From positions 1 through 17,307 of the forward strand of contig WAJW01000058.1 of assembly GCA_015523685.1 (NCBI GenBank): DNA of 17,307 nucleotides. Reading direction: 5' to 3'. The stretch comes from Archaeoglobaceae archaeon (GTDB taxonomy: Archaea > Halobacteriota > Archaeoglobi > Archaeoglobales > JdFR-42). Positions 1 to 7,761 of this stretch are shown here, in pieces. Position 1 is the stretch's first letter. Every line of letters starts with the position of its first letter. A model generated the notes under the pieces. The model did no database searches and was not told the origin of the DNA. It worked only from the letters and a program-made list of their open reading frames with translations. The position numbers and the translations under genes are program-made.

Positions 1-1226
1 CAGTTAACTCTTCTCACACCCGTTAAAACCGGAATGAGTCCGACAGCAAGACTCATCATAAAAATCGACAGTCCGAACAGTCCGTTGAACACAAATACAA
101 GGATGATAAGGAACAGGAGTATGGAAAGGGAGACCTTTCTGTAATTCATGGAGTTAAGGGCTCTGGCAAATCTTTTACCGATGGTTACCGTAAGATAATA
201 CCCTGAGAGGGATGATATGAGAATCCCTGCAATCCAGAGTAAAATCAGTTTCTCAGGAATGGGGTAAAGGAGATCTCTGATAAAAACCCCGGCTCCGCTC
301 CTTGTTTTTCCAAGAGCATAGAGCATGAGAAGGGAAAAAATCGCATTGGAAGTGTTCGCACCCGATATCGATGTGATAAATTCCCTTCCTGAGTTATCTC
401 CGGAAGGAGTACTTAGCCTTGAAATCACCGTTGCAATACCATTGCTCACTCCTGGAAACAGTGAGACAAGAAATCCTGCCATGATTCCTGATGAGGAACC
501 CCTCAGGAAGTTTTTGAATGGAATCTTGATTTCTTCTGATCTCTGATCAGGGATTTCAGGAGTATTGAGATAGCTGATAAGAAGCATTGGAGCGCCGAAA
601 AGACCTGTGAGCAGAGGAAACAGGATATTCGGGGTGAGGGGTAACATTGAGCCCGATAGATATGAATATCTGAATGAGAATACACCCAGCATACCTGATA
701 AAATGAATACAGTCAGCCCCATCATTATGAATCTTGCTCTGAAATATTTTCCTGAGTGATAAACCCCTTCTCCTCTTTCAGTTAGTATCAGTGTTATGAC
801 CACAAGAATTAATGCAAAAACCGTGTATCTTTCAATTACGCTGGAGAAGCTGGTTATAAAGAGAAATACAGGTGGAATCAAACTGAGGGATACAAGAGAG
901 GCTGTGAGGCTTCCGGAGGCAGATATTCTGACCGCTTCCACACCTTTCCCTTCCAGCAACATTTCATGCATGGGGAGAATGGCAAGGGCACTGTCAGCCT
1001 CGGGAGCACCAAGAAAAACAGAGGGTATTATGTCCAGAAAGGTGTGTATAATCGCGTTTGATACTATGATGAGACTTATTGACTCCGGTGAAAATCCGAG
1101 TCTGAGGAATAACGGAGTTGAGGATACAAGGATGAGGGCGAATGTGTTCGTATGAATTCCGGGAGTGAGTCCGCTTATCACCCCGAGACCTATCCCGATG
1201 ATTACCGCGAGGGCAAATTCGATCAC
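1..1226 (-). CDS. TctA/DUF112-family integral membrane protein (partial, C-terminus beyond left edge)
   Basis: I read this frame on the minus strand from a GTG at 1224-1226. I translated the first ~110 codons and the stretch at the left edge and found no stop in either; the middle I did not translate codon by codon. The start reads VIEFALAVIIGIGLGVISGL and continues with TPGIHTNTFALIL. About 60 residues on come FLGAPEADSALAILPMH and then GKGVEAVRISASGSLT. Near the left edge is GLIPVLTGVRRV. These are hallmarks of the archaeal branch of the tripartite tricarboxylate transporter TctA family (PF01970, formerly DUF112), with the usual length of a little over 400 residues, so only the last residues should be missing. 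The protein is hydrophobic throughout. In bacteria TctA works with TctB and a periplasmic TctC; no partner is visible here, so the substrate and even a transport role are inferred. A TATA-like AAATATAC on the minus strand at about 1245-1256 lies ~25 bases before the GTG. Confidence 0.85.
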   Translation of the reverse strand, partial: MIEFALAVIIGIGLGVISGLTPGIHTNTFALILVSSTPLFLRLGFSPESISLIIVSNAIIHTFLDIIPSVFLGAPEADSALAILPMHEMLLEGKGVEAVRISASGSLTASLVSLSLIPPVFLFITSFSSVIERYTVFALILVVITLILTERGEGVYHSGKYFRARFIMMGLTVFILSGMLGVFSFRYSYLSGSMLPLTPNILFPLLTGLFGAPMLLISYLNTPEIPDQRSEEIKIPFKNFLRGSSSGIMAGFLVSLFPGVSNGIATVISRLSTPSGDNSGREFITSISGANTSNAIFSLLMLYALGKTRSGAGVFIRDLLYPIPEKLILLWIAGILISSLSGYYLTVTIGKRFARALNSMNYRKVSLSILLFLIILVFVFNGLFGLSIFMMSLAVGLIPVLTGVRRVN

Positions 1227-1242
1227 AGGGATGTTCCCTGAT

Positions 1243-1258
1243 AAAGTTGTATATTTTG
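1243..1258 (-). promoter_or_regulatory. TATA-like element for the TctA-family gene
   Basis: On the minus strand the sequence reads CAAAATATACAACTTT, about 24 bases before the GTG at 1226. That spacing would put transcription initiation at or just before the start codon. An AGGGA also lies between box and start, so a short leader is possible. Confidence 0.4.
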
Positions 1259-1313
1259 ATTTCCAGATTTATCCCCGATAAGTTATTTATTGAACATCAC
1301 AGGAGTAGCTGAT

Positions 1314-1838
1314 GTGGTTGTCTTGATCACTGGAGACCCGGGTTCTGGAAAAACGACCGTCTGTATGAGGGTGGTGGAGCTGATAAAAAGAAAACACTCC
1401 GATTTGAAAATATGCGGTTTTATAACCCGGGAAATAAGAGAATCGGGTAGGAGATCAGGATTTGAAATGGTTGATCTGATGAGCGGGGAAAGAGGCCTGC
1501 TCGCACATGTGATGTTCAGGTCTTCAGTGAGGGTTGGGAAATACGCCGTTAATGTCCCGGGAATAGAGAGAATGGTGGAGAGAGTTGAGAGCCAGCTTGA
1601 ATCCTGCGATCTCATTGTGATCGATGAGGTTGGCCCGATGGAGCTTAAAAGCGAGAGGTTCAGGAAACTCATTTATAGGGTGCTGGATTTTGATTCCGTC
1701 ATTCTCACTATTCATAAGCGGAGTAAAGATCACCTCCTCATTGAACTCAGAAAGAAATTTCATCCAGTTGAGATCACTGTTGAGAATAGAGATTCCATGC
1801 CCCATAAAATCGCAGACATGGTGATGAGATGGAAGTGA
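1314..1838 (+). CDS. THEP1-family nucleoside-triphosphatase
   Basis: A P-loop NTPase of the THEP1 (NTPase_1, PF03266) family, 174 residues, the usual family size. The Walker A motif GDPGSGKTT lies at residues 7-15 and the Walker B stretch LIVIDEVGPMEL at about 100-111; the latter with its IDE-G-MEL pattern is diagnostic. Characterised members hydrolyse NTPs slowly and their cellular role is unsettled. I chose the GTG at 1314 because AGGAG (1301-1305) lies 8 bases upstream and the protein then begins MVVLITGDPG, directly on the first beta strand. A TTG at 1290 would add eight residues without a ribosome-binding site. The 3' end overlaps trm1 by 10 bases, implying co-transcription and translational coupling. 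Confidence 0.88.
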   Translation: MVVLITGDPGSGKTTVCMRVVELIKRKHSDLKICGFITREIRESGRRSGFEMVDLMSGERGLLAHVMFRSSVRVGKYAVNVPGIERMVERVESQLESCDLIVIDEVGPMELKSERFRKLIYRVLDFDSVILTIHKRSKDHLLIELRKKFHPVEITVENRDSMPHKIADMVMRWK

Positions 1839-2890
1839 TGGAGGGAAAGGCGAGAATCGATACAGGAGGTGTGTTTTACAATCCTCGAATGAAATTCTGC
1901 AGAGATATGGATATCCTCCTTGCGAGGTCTGTTGAAAAACCACTGGAATTTCTCGACAGCCTATCAGCAACGGGTGTGAGGGGAATAAGAATGGCCCTCG
2001 AAGCTGGAATGGATGTCACCCTGAACGACAGGGGTAAGAATGCATACCGGGCCATTCTGAGAAACTGCGAGATCAACGGCATCGATTGCAGAGTGATGAA
2101 CATGGATGCAAATCTGGTGTACCACACGTACAGATTTGACTGGGTGGATGTGGACCCCTTTGGGTCTCCGGTTGAATTTCTGGATGGTGCCGTGAGATGT
2201 GCAAGGAAGTTCATATCAATTACGGCAACAGATACCGCCCCCCTGAGCGGAACCTATCCGAAAGCCTGCCTGAGAAAATACGATGCACTCTCGTACAGAA
2301 CCGATTTTTATCCTGAAGTCGGATTGAGAATTCTCGCGGGGAAACTTGCAAGGGTCTCTGCAGGAAGGGAGAAGGGCATAAGGCTCATGCTGTCATGGGG
2401 CAGGGAACATTACTTCAGGGTACATGCCCGTCTCAGGAGAGGAGGTGGATCAGCTGACAGAGCCATGGAAAAAGTGGGGTATGTATTCTACTGCAAGAAA
2501 TGCGGGTGGAGAACTGCAAGAGGGGTTTACGATGACTTCCCCGAGAGATGTAATTGTGGTGAAAAACTTTTCCGGATAGGGCCTTTGTGGATGGGGGAGC
2601 TTGAAGACAGGGAGACAGTCAGAAAGATGCTTAAGGATGAATGGATTGATGATATGAGAGAACACAGGAGTTTGCTGTCAACCATACTGGATGAGCTCGA
2701 TATTCCGTTCCACTATGATCTCCATTATCTCGGTAAGGTACTGAAGAGAAATGTTCCATCCACATCCATGGTGGTTGATGCACTCTCTGATCTCGGATAT
2801 ATGGTGTCAACCACAAGGTTTTCCGGAACATCCATCAAAACCGATGCACCTCTGGATGTTATCAAAAAGCTATTCTTTGAGGGCCGTTGA
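1829..2890 (+). CDS. trm1: tRNA (guanine(26)-N2)-dimethyltransferase Trm1
   Basis: This enzyme methylates N2 of guanine 26 in tRNA, using S-adenosylmethionine, at the junction of the D and anticodon arms. The 353-residue protein has the family features in order: RIDTGGVFYNPRMKFCRD near the N-terminus (9-26), SATGVRGIR (46-54) for SAM binding, the catalytic-loop motif DVDPFGSP (107-114), TATDTAPLSGTYPKACLRKY (132-151), and a C-terminal zinc-binding set C222/C225 with C241/C243 followed by GPLW (251-254). Length and motifs match archaeal Trm1. The ATG at 1829 overlaps the end of the upstream NTPase gene by 10 bases; its leading MEVMEGKARI is short and plausible, and a second ATG four codons in is an alternative start. 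Confidence 0.95.
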   Translation: MEVMEGKARIDTGGVFYNPRMKFCRDMDILLARSVEKPLEFLDSLSATGVRGIRMALEAGMDVTLNDRGKNAYRAILRNCEINGIDCRVMNMDANLVYHTYRFDWVDVDPFGSPVEFLDGAVRCARKFISITATDTAPLSGTYPKACLRKYDALSYRTDFYPEVGLRILAGKLARVSAGREKGIRLMLSWGREHYFRVHARLRRGGGSADRAMEKVGYVFYCKKCGWRTARGVYDDFPERCNCGEKLFRIGPLWMGELEDRETVRKMLKDEWIDDMREHRSLLSTILDELDIPFHYDLHYLGKVLKRNVPSTSMVVDALSDLGYMVSTTRFSGTSIKTDAPLDVIKKLFFEGR

Positions 2891-2950
2891 GACAGAAATC
2901 TTACTCAAAAATAATGATACACATATTTCAGGAGATATGAAAAAGAATAT

Positions 2951-2960
2951 GCTTAAATAC
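2951..2960 (+). promoter_or_regulatory. TATA-like element before the FAD dehydrogenase gene
   Basis: GCTTAAATAC lies about 35 bases before the ATG at 2992, in the 101-base gap after trm1. It would give a short leader that may just include the ribosome-binding site GAGGTGG at 2981-2987, which is 5 bases from the ATG. The rest of this gap holds nothing else I can support. Confidence 0.4.
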
Positions 2961-2991
2961 ATGGTCTCCCTTAACTTTTTGAGGTGGTCTG

Positions 2992-4392
2992 ATGCAGAAA
3001 GAGGCATCAGTTAGAGAAGAGCTGTTTGAAAAGCTGAAAGCTGTTGTTGGGGAGGAGAACATATCAAGGGATGAGGCAGTTCTGAGGGTCTATTCCTATG
3101 ATGTGAGTCCCTATAAAGGTCAGCCTGAAATTGTTGTGAGACCATCAAATGCTTCTGAAATTTCGGAAATTGTTAAACTGGCAAACGAATACAGAATTCC
3201 CGTCGTCCCGAGAGGGGCGGGAAGTGGAGCGGCGGGTGGTGCGGTTCCGGTTTCAGGTGGCATAGTTGTTGAGCTAACAAGAATGAACAGAATTCTGGAA
3301 ATCGATATAAAAAATCTTCAGGTTGTTGTTGAACCCGGAGTGGTGCATGCCAACCTCAACAGAGAGCTCGCAAAATACGGTTTCTTTTTCCCGGTTGATC
3401 CGGGTAGCTCAGAAATGGCGACCATAGGTGGCCTAATCTCCAACGGTGGAAGTGGTATGAGATCGGTGAAATATGGGGTCACAAGGGACTATGTGATGGA
3501 ACTTGAAGTCGTTTTGCCATCTGGAAAGATTGTTACCATGGGATCAAAGGCGCCAAAGAGTGCGAGCGGATACGATCTGGTACGGCTCTTTGTCGGAGCT
3601 GAAGGAACACTTGGTATAGTCACAAAGGCAAGGCTGAAGATTCTTCCCCTACCGAAATCCCGGGCTCTTGTACTTTCTGCTTTCGATGATCTTGAAAAAG
3701 CCGGAAAGGCTGTTGTGAATACATTTTCTGCAGGGCTTGTTCCTTCAGGAATTGAGATCCTTGACAGAACTGCAATTGAGGCTGTGAAGAAGTACAATCC
3801 CGAAATTGACATACCTCTCGTTGAAGCTCTTCTGCTTTTCGAGGTTGATGGAACTCCAAGAGGAGTAAAGGAAGAGGTGGAGACCATAAAAGAGGTATGT
3901 GAGAAGTCAGGTGCTGTAAAGATCGATGTTGCCACTTCAAAGGAGAGGTTCGATCAGCTATGGTCAGCAAGAGCAATGGTTGGTGCCGCCACAACTGCCC
4001 TGAATCCTGACTGTGTGAGAGTTTATGAGGCTGAAGATGTCACGGTTCCGATAAGCAATGTTCCCAGAATGCTGTTAAAAATCAGGGAGATAGGAGAGAA
4101 ATACGGCATGAATATAGTTACATTCGGCCATATAGGTTCCGGAAATCTCCATCCCGCTCTTGTCATCAATGTGCTCGATGAATCTGAATGGGATAAATTA
4201 TGGAAAATATCTGAAGAGATACAGACATCTGCCATAGAACTGGGAGGCACGACAACTGGAGAGCATGGAGTGGGCATCGCAAGGGCAAAATACATGGAGA
4301 GAGAGCATGGTGAGGCTCTCGAGGTTATGAGAACCATAAAAAGGGCTCTTGATCCCAACAACATAATGAACCCCGGTAAAATGGCTCTGTGA
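2992..4392 (+). CDS. GlcD/Dld-type FAD-linked 2-hydroxyacid dehydrogenase
   Basis: A flavoprotein of the vanillyl-alcohol-oxidase superfamily that oxidises a 2-hydroxyacid, most likely D-lactate or glycolate, to the 2-oxoacid. The 466 residues match the family. The N-terminal FAD_binding_4 domain shows VVPRGAGSGAAGG and DPGSSEMATIGGLISNGGSG, which wrap the FAD. The C-terminal FAD-oxidase domain carries FGHIGSGNLHP, with H380 and H387, and GEHGVG, with H425; these histidines form the metal and substrate site in D-lactate dehydrogenases. Archaeoglobus fulgidus is known to contain a zinc-dependent D-lactate dehydrogenase of this family. ATG 2992 is preceded by GAGGTGG. The next gene, 8 bases downstream, is its likely electron acceptor. 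Whether lactate, glycolate or another hydroxyacid is the true substrate cannot be read from the sequence. Confidence 0.9.
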   Translation: MQKEASVREELFEKLKAVVGEENISRDEAVLRVYSYDVSPYKGQPEIVVRPSNASEISEIVKLANEYRIPVVPRGAGSGAAGGAVPVSGGIVVELTRMNRILEIDIKNLQVVVEPGVVHANLNRELAKYGFFFPVDPGSSEMATIGGLISNGGSGMRSVKYGVTRDYVMELEVVLPSGKIVTMGSKAPKSASGYDLVRLFVGAEGTLGIVTKARLKILPLPKSRALVLSAFDDLEKAGKAVVNTFSAGLVPSGIEILDRTAIEAVKKYNPEIDIPLVEALLLFEVDGTPRGVKEEVETIKEVCEKSGAVKIDVATSKERFDQLWSARAMVGAATTALNPDCVRVYEAEDVTVPISNVPRMLLKIREIGEKYGMNIVTFGHIGSGNLHPALVINVLDESEWDKLWKISEEIQTSAIELGGTTTGEHGVGIARAKYMEREHGEALEVMRTIKRALDPNNIMNPGKMAL

Positions 4393-4400
4393 GGGATACC

Positions 4401-5504
4401 ATGAACGATAAGATTATAGAGGCATGTGTTCCCGAGGTTGTTAAATGTGTGCATTGCGGAAAATGCAGGGCGGTCTGTCCCACTCTTGATGTTCTCGGGT
4501 GGGATAATTACGGGTCGAGAGGCAGGATGATTCTTGCAGGTGAGATCATAAGGAACGGGTTTGATCCGGATGAAACCGGGCTGAACAGCATATTCACATG
4601 CACAACGTGCAAGCACTGCACCACGGTATGCCCGACAAAGGCAAAGGTTCCAGAAGTCATGGAGATGACCCGTTCGATCCTTGTGGGCAGAAAAAAACAC
4701 CCTGACATCCACAGAGTTCTTTACGAGAGGGTTGAGAAGCTCGGAAACCCTTACGATGAGCACAAGGACAGACTGTGGTGGATCCCTGATTTCAGAGAAC
4801 CTGAAGAGGCAGAGGTTATGTTCTTTGTCGGTTGCACACCCACATACAGAACAGTGGAGATTGCAAAATCAGTTGTAAAAATTCTCGATGGGCTCGAGAT
4901 TCCCTGGACATTTGTGAGGGATCAGAAATGCTGCAGTTCGCCCCTCATAAGGACTGGATGGGGATCAATAACAACGGATCACAACATTGAGAAGATCATT
5001 GAAACAGCTGAAGCTACTGGAGCGGATACGGTCATAACTTCATGCGCCGGTTGTTACAAAACGATAATCCAGGACTATCCCATTGAAGACCTGGACATCA
5101 GAATAATGCACATCACCCAGTATCTGGCTGAAAAGCTGGAGAAAGGTGAGATTGAGCTTCCTCAAAAGCCGGGCCTGAGGGTCACATTCCATGACCCGTG
5201 CCATCTGGGCAGACATGCGGGTGAATACGATGCGCCCAGGAAAGTGATAGAGTCCATGGGCGTGGATCTGGTGGAGATGGAGCACAACAGACAGAGTTCC
5301 TGGTGTTGTGGAGCAGGCGGAGGAGTGAGGATTGCTTTTCCGGAACTCACAGAAAAGATAGCGACAAAGAGGGTTAACGAGGCCAGAGCGGTTGATGCTG
5401 AGCTAATTCTTTCGGCCTGTCCCTTCTGTGTGTACAATCTGAGGGTAAACAGTCAGGATATTCCCGTCAGGGACATAGTTGAGTTCATCGCCGAACTCAT
5501 GTGA
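4401..5504 (+). CDS. GlcF/HdrD-like iron-sulfur protein with two CCG domains
   Basis: Electron-transfer partner of the preceding flavoprotein, by fusion logic and spacing. The N-terminal third has two [4Fe-4S] ferredoxin motifs: C16, C19, C22, C26 and C67, C70, C73, C77, each ending CP. Two cysteine-rich CCG domains (PF02754) follow: C145, C177-C178, C215/C218, then C267, C302-C303, C340/C343. This order is that of GlcF, GlpC and HdrD-type proteins, which pass electrons toward a membrane quinone or heterodisulfide. The first CCG domain reads KCCSSP where the usual residue after CC is glycine; the second has the standard CCGAGGG. No transmembrane segment is visible, so the protein is likely peripheral. 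I chose ATG 4401 (367 residues), preceded by GAGGG at 4391-4395, over a GTG at 4389 that overlaps the upstream stop. Confidence 0.88.
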   Translation: MNDKIIEACVPEVVKCVHCGKCRAVCPTLDVLGWDNYGSRGRMILAGEIIRNGFDPDETGLNSIFTCTTCKHCTTVCPTKAKVPEVMEMTRSILVGRKKHPDIHRVLYERVEKLGNPYDEHKDRLWWIPDFREPEEAEVMFFVGCTPTYRTVEIAKSVVKILDGLEIPWTFVRDQKCCSSPLIRTGWGSITTDHNIEKIIETAEATGADTVITSCAGCYKTIIQDYPIEDLDIRIMHITQYLAEKLEKGEIELPQKPGLRVTFHDPCHLGRHAGEYDAPRKVIESMGVDLVEMEHNRQSSWCCGAGGGVRIAFPELTEKIATKRVNEARAVDAELILSACPFCVYNLRVNSQDIPVRDIVEFIAELM

Positions 5505-5513
5505 CACCATCAT

Positions 5514-5526
5514 AAAAGATATAAGT
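5514..5526 (+). promoter_or_regulatory. TATA element for argJ
   Basis: AAAAGATATAAGT lies about 27 bases before the ATG at 5548. There is no purine-rich ribosome-binding site between them, so an essentially leaderless argJ transcript is likely. The box also lies downstream of the previous gene's stop, suggesting argJ has its own promoter. Confidence 0.5.
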
Positions 5527-5547
5527 TTTCACAGCACATCAGCGGGC

Positions 5548-6723
5548 ATGGAGGTATTCAGTAAAGCCGGTGATCTTGTCCTTCCCGAAGGATTGAGGGC
5601 GGGGGGATACAGGGAAGGAAGAGATGGAGTGGCCCTGGTTGAGTTCCGGGGTAAGGCCTGCGGGGTTTTCACAACTAATAAAATCAAAGCTGCTCCTGTA
5701 AAATTAACTAAAAAGATTTTACGCAGGGGGATTATAGAGGGGATAATTGCAAACAGTGGAAATGCAAATGCCTTTACGGGAAAAAGGGGCCTGGAAGATG
5801 CAAGAAAAATGGCAGAGATATACGCCCGCCTTGGAGGTCTTGACCCCTCTCATACTGCAGTCGCTTCCACGGGGGTTATAGGTCGTTATCTCGATATGGA
5901 ACTCATAGAAAGGCTCGCATCCAGGGCTTTTGATCAGATGGATGACACCGTTAATGGATTTGAAAAAGCAGGAAGGGCCATAATGACCACAGACACCTTT
6001 CCCAAGCTGGTCAGTGTTCTGGAGGGTGATCTGGTTATAACTGGTGTGGCCAAAGGTGCCGGAATGATTTCACCTTCAATGGCAACAATGCTCGCATTTC
6101 TGTTCACCAATGCCAGGTTCAAACCCGCAGAGATGAGAAGTTTACTAAGAAAGAGCACGGATAAGAGCTTCAATATGGTCAATGTTGATGGAGATACGAG
6201 TACCAATGATATGGTGATCCTCTCAGCTTCGGGAGAAATTGATGTTCCTGAGAGAAAGTTTCAGAAAATGCTCGATATGGCGTGCATTGAACTTGCTAGG
6301 ATGATGGCAAAAGATGGAGAGGGCTCAACAAAGTTCATTGAGGTTGAGGTAACCGGAGCGGCAAGTTTCAACGATGCAAGGAGGGTTGCAAAGGCAGTTA
6401 CATCCTCAAATCTTGTCAAAACAGCGATCTTCGGTGGAGATCCGAACTGGGGCAGGATTGTTGCAGCGGTTGGATATTCAAAAGCAAAGGTATCGGAAGA
6501 GAAAATAACCCTGAAAATGGAAGTAGGTGGAAAGGAATACGTTCTTGTTGATCGGGGGATTACGGGCAATGAAAATGTTTATGATGACCTGAGGACAACT
6601 CTTAAAAAATCTGAGGATGTGAGGATCATCATTGATCTCGGGATGGGAGGCAGATCCGCTGTTTCCTGGGGATGCGATCTCACTCCCGAATATGTGAGAT
6701 TGAATGCAGAATACACCACATAG
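5548..6723 (+). CDS. argJ: ArgJ, glutamate N-acetyltransferase (ornithine acetyltransferase)
   Basis: ArgJ transfers the acetyl group from N-acetylornithine to glutamate in the cyclic arginine pathway; some members also make N-acetylglutamate from acetyl-CoA, and which type this is cannot be told from sequence alone. The precursor cleaves itself before a catalytic threonine, seen here in GAGMISPSMATMLAF with T180 as the expected nucleophile. Other family marks are GVFTTNKIKAAPV near the N-terminus, IIANSGNANAFTG, NMVNVDGDTSTND, and GGDPNWGRIVAAVGYS toward the C-terminus. The reading frame is open back to 5479, but ATG 5548 gives the family-typical MEVFSKAGDLVLPEG start and about 391 residues, and it sits the right distance from a TATA element. 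No other arginine gene is nearby. Confidence 0.95.
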   Translation: MEVFSKAGDLVLPEGLRAGGYREGRDGVALVEFRGKACGVFTTNKIKAAPVKLTKKILRRGIIEGIIANSGNANAFTGKRGLEDARKMAEIYARLGGLDPSHTAVASTGVIGRYLDMELIERLASRAFDQMDDTVNGFEKAGRAIMTTDTFPKLVSVLEGDLVITGVAKGAGMISPSMATMLAFLFTNARFKPAEMRSLLRKSTDKSFNMVNVDGDTSTNDMVILSASGEIDVPERKFQKMLDMACIELARMMAKDGEGSTKFIEVEVTGAASFNDARRVAKAVTSSNLVKTAIFGGDPNWGRIVAAVGYSKAKVSEEKITLKMEVGGKEYVLVDRGITGNENVYDDLRTTLKKSEDVRIIIDLGMGGRSAVSWGCDLTPEYVRLNAEYTT

Positions 6724-6776
6724 GGCAGATACTTTCATCATGCGGTGAATTAATTTCTGGTTGCCTCAATTATGGA

Positions 6777-7745
6777 ATGTCGATGCTATCAGGAGATATT
6801 GAAAGAGGGTGCGTTTATAAACATGTGCTCATTGGAGGGTGCAGTTATGATTGTGCCTACTGCTCATTTCCATCCAGAAAGCAGAAGGTTCATAATCCGG
6901 AAAGAACAGCCCTCAGAATTCTTGAAACCGCCCGGAAATACGGTTTCAGGGGCATTTTTCTAACGTCCACCATGGGTGACGATCCCGAAAAGGCGATGGA
7001 TCTCATCATAGATACGGCAGAGTGTATAAGGAACTTTTACAGAGGTTATCTTCATCTCAAAATCCTCCCCGGAGCATCCAGATCTCAGATAAAAACAGCT
7101 GTGACGTACGGAGACAGGGTGAGCATAAATCTTGAGGCTCCGAATGGAGGGAGGTTATCAGAGCTATCGTCAATGAAGGACTTCAGAACAGACATAATAA
7201 AGAGGCAGAGGTGGATCAGGGAAGAGATTGAGAGATGTGGCGGTAAGGTGACCCAGACCACACAGATGGTGGTGGGAGCAGGGGATGAAACGGATCTCGA
7301 GATAATTGAATCGGCATATCGGGCTTACAGGGATATGAAGATGGCAAGGGTCTATTATTCCCGTTTTATTCCGCTGAAAAACAGCAGACTCGAAAACAGA
7401 AATGCTGAGAGCAGAGAAAGAATAAGAATGCTATATCGTCTTGATGCTCTTATACGTCTCTACGGATATTCATGGAGAGAGATCCAGCGGGTTTTTGATG
7501 AAAAAGGAAATCTTTTGAGAGATGACCCCAAGTTCATTCTTGCCCGTAGAATCGATATTAAAACAGCCGGTTTCAGGGATCTCCTGAGAGTTCCGGGGAT
7601 AGGGATCAGGCATGCGGAGAAAATAATGAAGGAAAGAGGAAAAAGGAGCCTCGGGCTTAAAGATCTGAAAAATATGGGAGTGAATATAAAAAAAGCAAGA
7701 GCATTCATTTCGGGATTTCAGAGGACGCTGGATGAGTTCTGTTAG
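6777..7745 (+). CDS. Radical SAM protein with C-terminal helix-hairpin-helix (putative DNA modification/repair type)
   Basis: The cluster-binding motif CSYDCAYC gives C22, C26 and C29, the radical SAM CX3CX2C signature. It is followed by FRGIFLTS, then GYLHLKILPGAS, RVSINLEAP, TQTTQMVVGAGDETD, ARVYYSRFIPL and a run ending LLRDDPKFILARR. The last 60 residues hold a helix-hairpin-helix, LLRVPGIGIRHAEKI, with a second helical repeat LKDLKNMGVNIKKARAFI. This order matches the family annotated as 'putative DNA modification/repair radical SAM protein' (TIGR03916 type); the chemistry is unknown, and DNA or RNA binding is inferred from the HhH. In bacteria such genes often sit beside a uracil-DNA-glycosylase-like gene; none is in this window. 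Start is uncertain: the frame is open back to 6672 inside argJ; I prefer ATG 6777 (322 residues), with ATG 6783 possible. Confidence 0.82.
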   Translation: MSMLSGDIERGCVYKHVLIGGCSYDCAYCSFPSRKQKVHNPERTALRILETARKYGFRGIFLTSTMGDDPEKAMDLIIDTAECIRNFYRGYLHLKILPGASRSQIKTAVTYGDRVSINLEAPNGGRLSELSSMKDFRTDIIKRQRWIREEIERCGGKVTQTTQMVVGAGDETDLEIIESAYRAYRDMKMARVYYSRFIPLKNSRLENRNAESRERIRMLYRLDALIRLYGYSWREIQRVFDEKGNLLRDDPKFILARRIDIKTAGFRDLLRVPGIGIRHAEKIMKERGKRSLGLKDLKNMGVNIKKARAFISGFQRTLDEFC

Positions 7746-7761
7746 CCCGGAGCACCGGGTT
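7744..7761. terminator. Short hairpin between two convergent genes
   Basis: CCCGG at 7746-7750 and CCGGG at 7755-7759 pair around the loop AGCA, and flanking bases extend the stem by a G-T and an A-T pair. It lies between the radical SAM stop (7743-7745) and the stop of the convergent TIM-barrel gene (7760-7762). On the minus strand a run of six T lies just before the stem, and on the plus strand a run of six A follows it, so it is not a classical T-tailed terminator for the plus-strand gene. A role for either transcript end is inferred. Confidence 0.35.

Noticed and set aside
796..1155. A 119-codon plus-strand ORF
   Set aside because: It is a shadow of the TctA-family gene on the minus strand, whose conserved motifs occupy the same bases.
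2938..3014. A 25-codon ORF (MKKNMLKYMVSLNFLRW...) with AGGAG just before its ATG, overlapping the start of the FAD dehydrogenase gene
   Set aside because: The spacing from AGGAG to ATG is only 2 bases, the likely TATA box of the dehydrogenase gene lies inside it, and the sequence resembles no leader peptide.
4023..4763. A 246-codon minus-strand ORF spanning the dehydrogenase/iron-sulfur junction
   Set aside because: It lies antisense to two strongly recognisable genes, shows no family motif, and has no promoter or ribosome-binding site.
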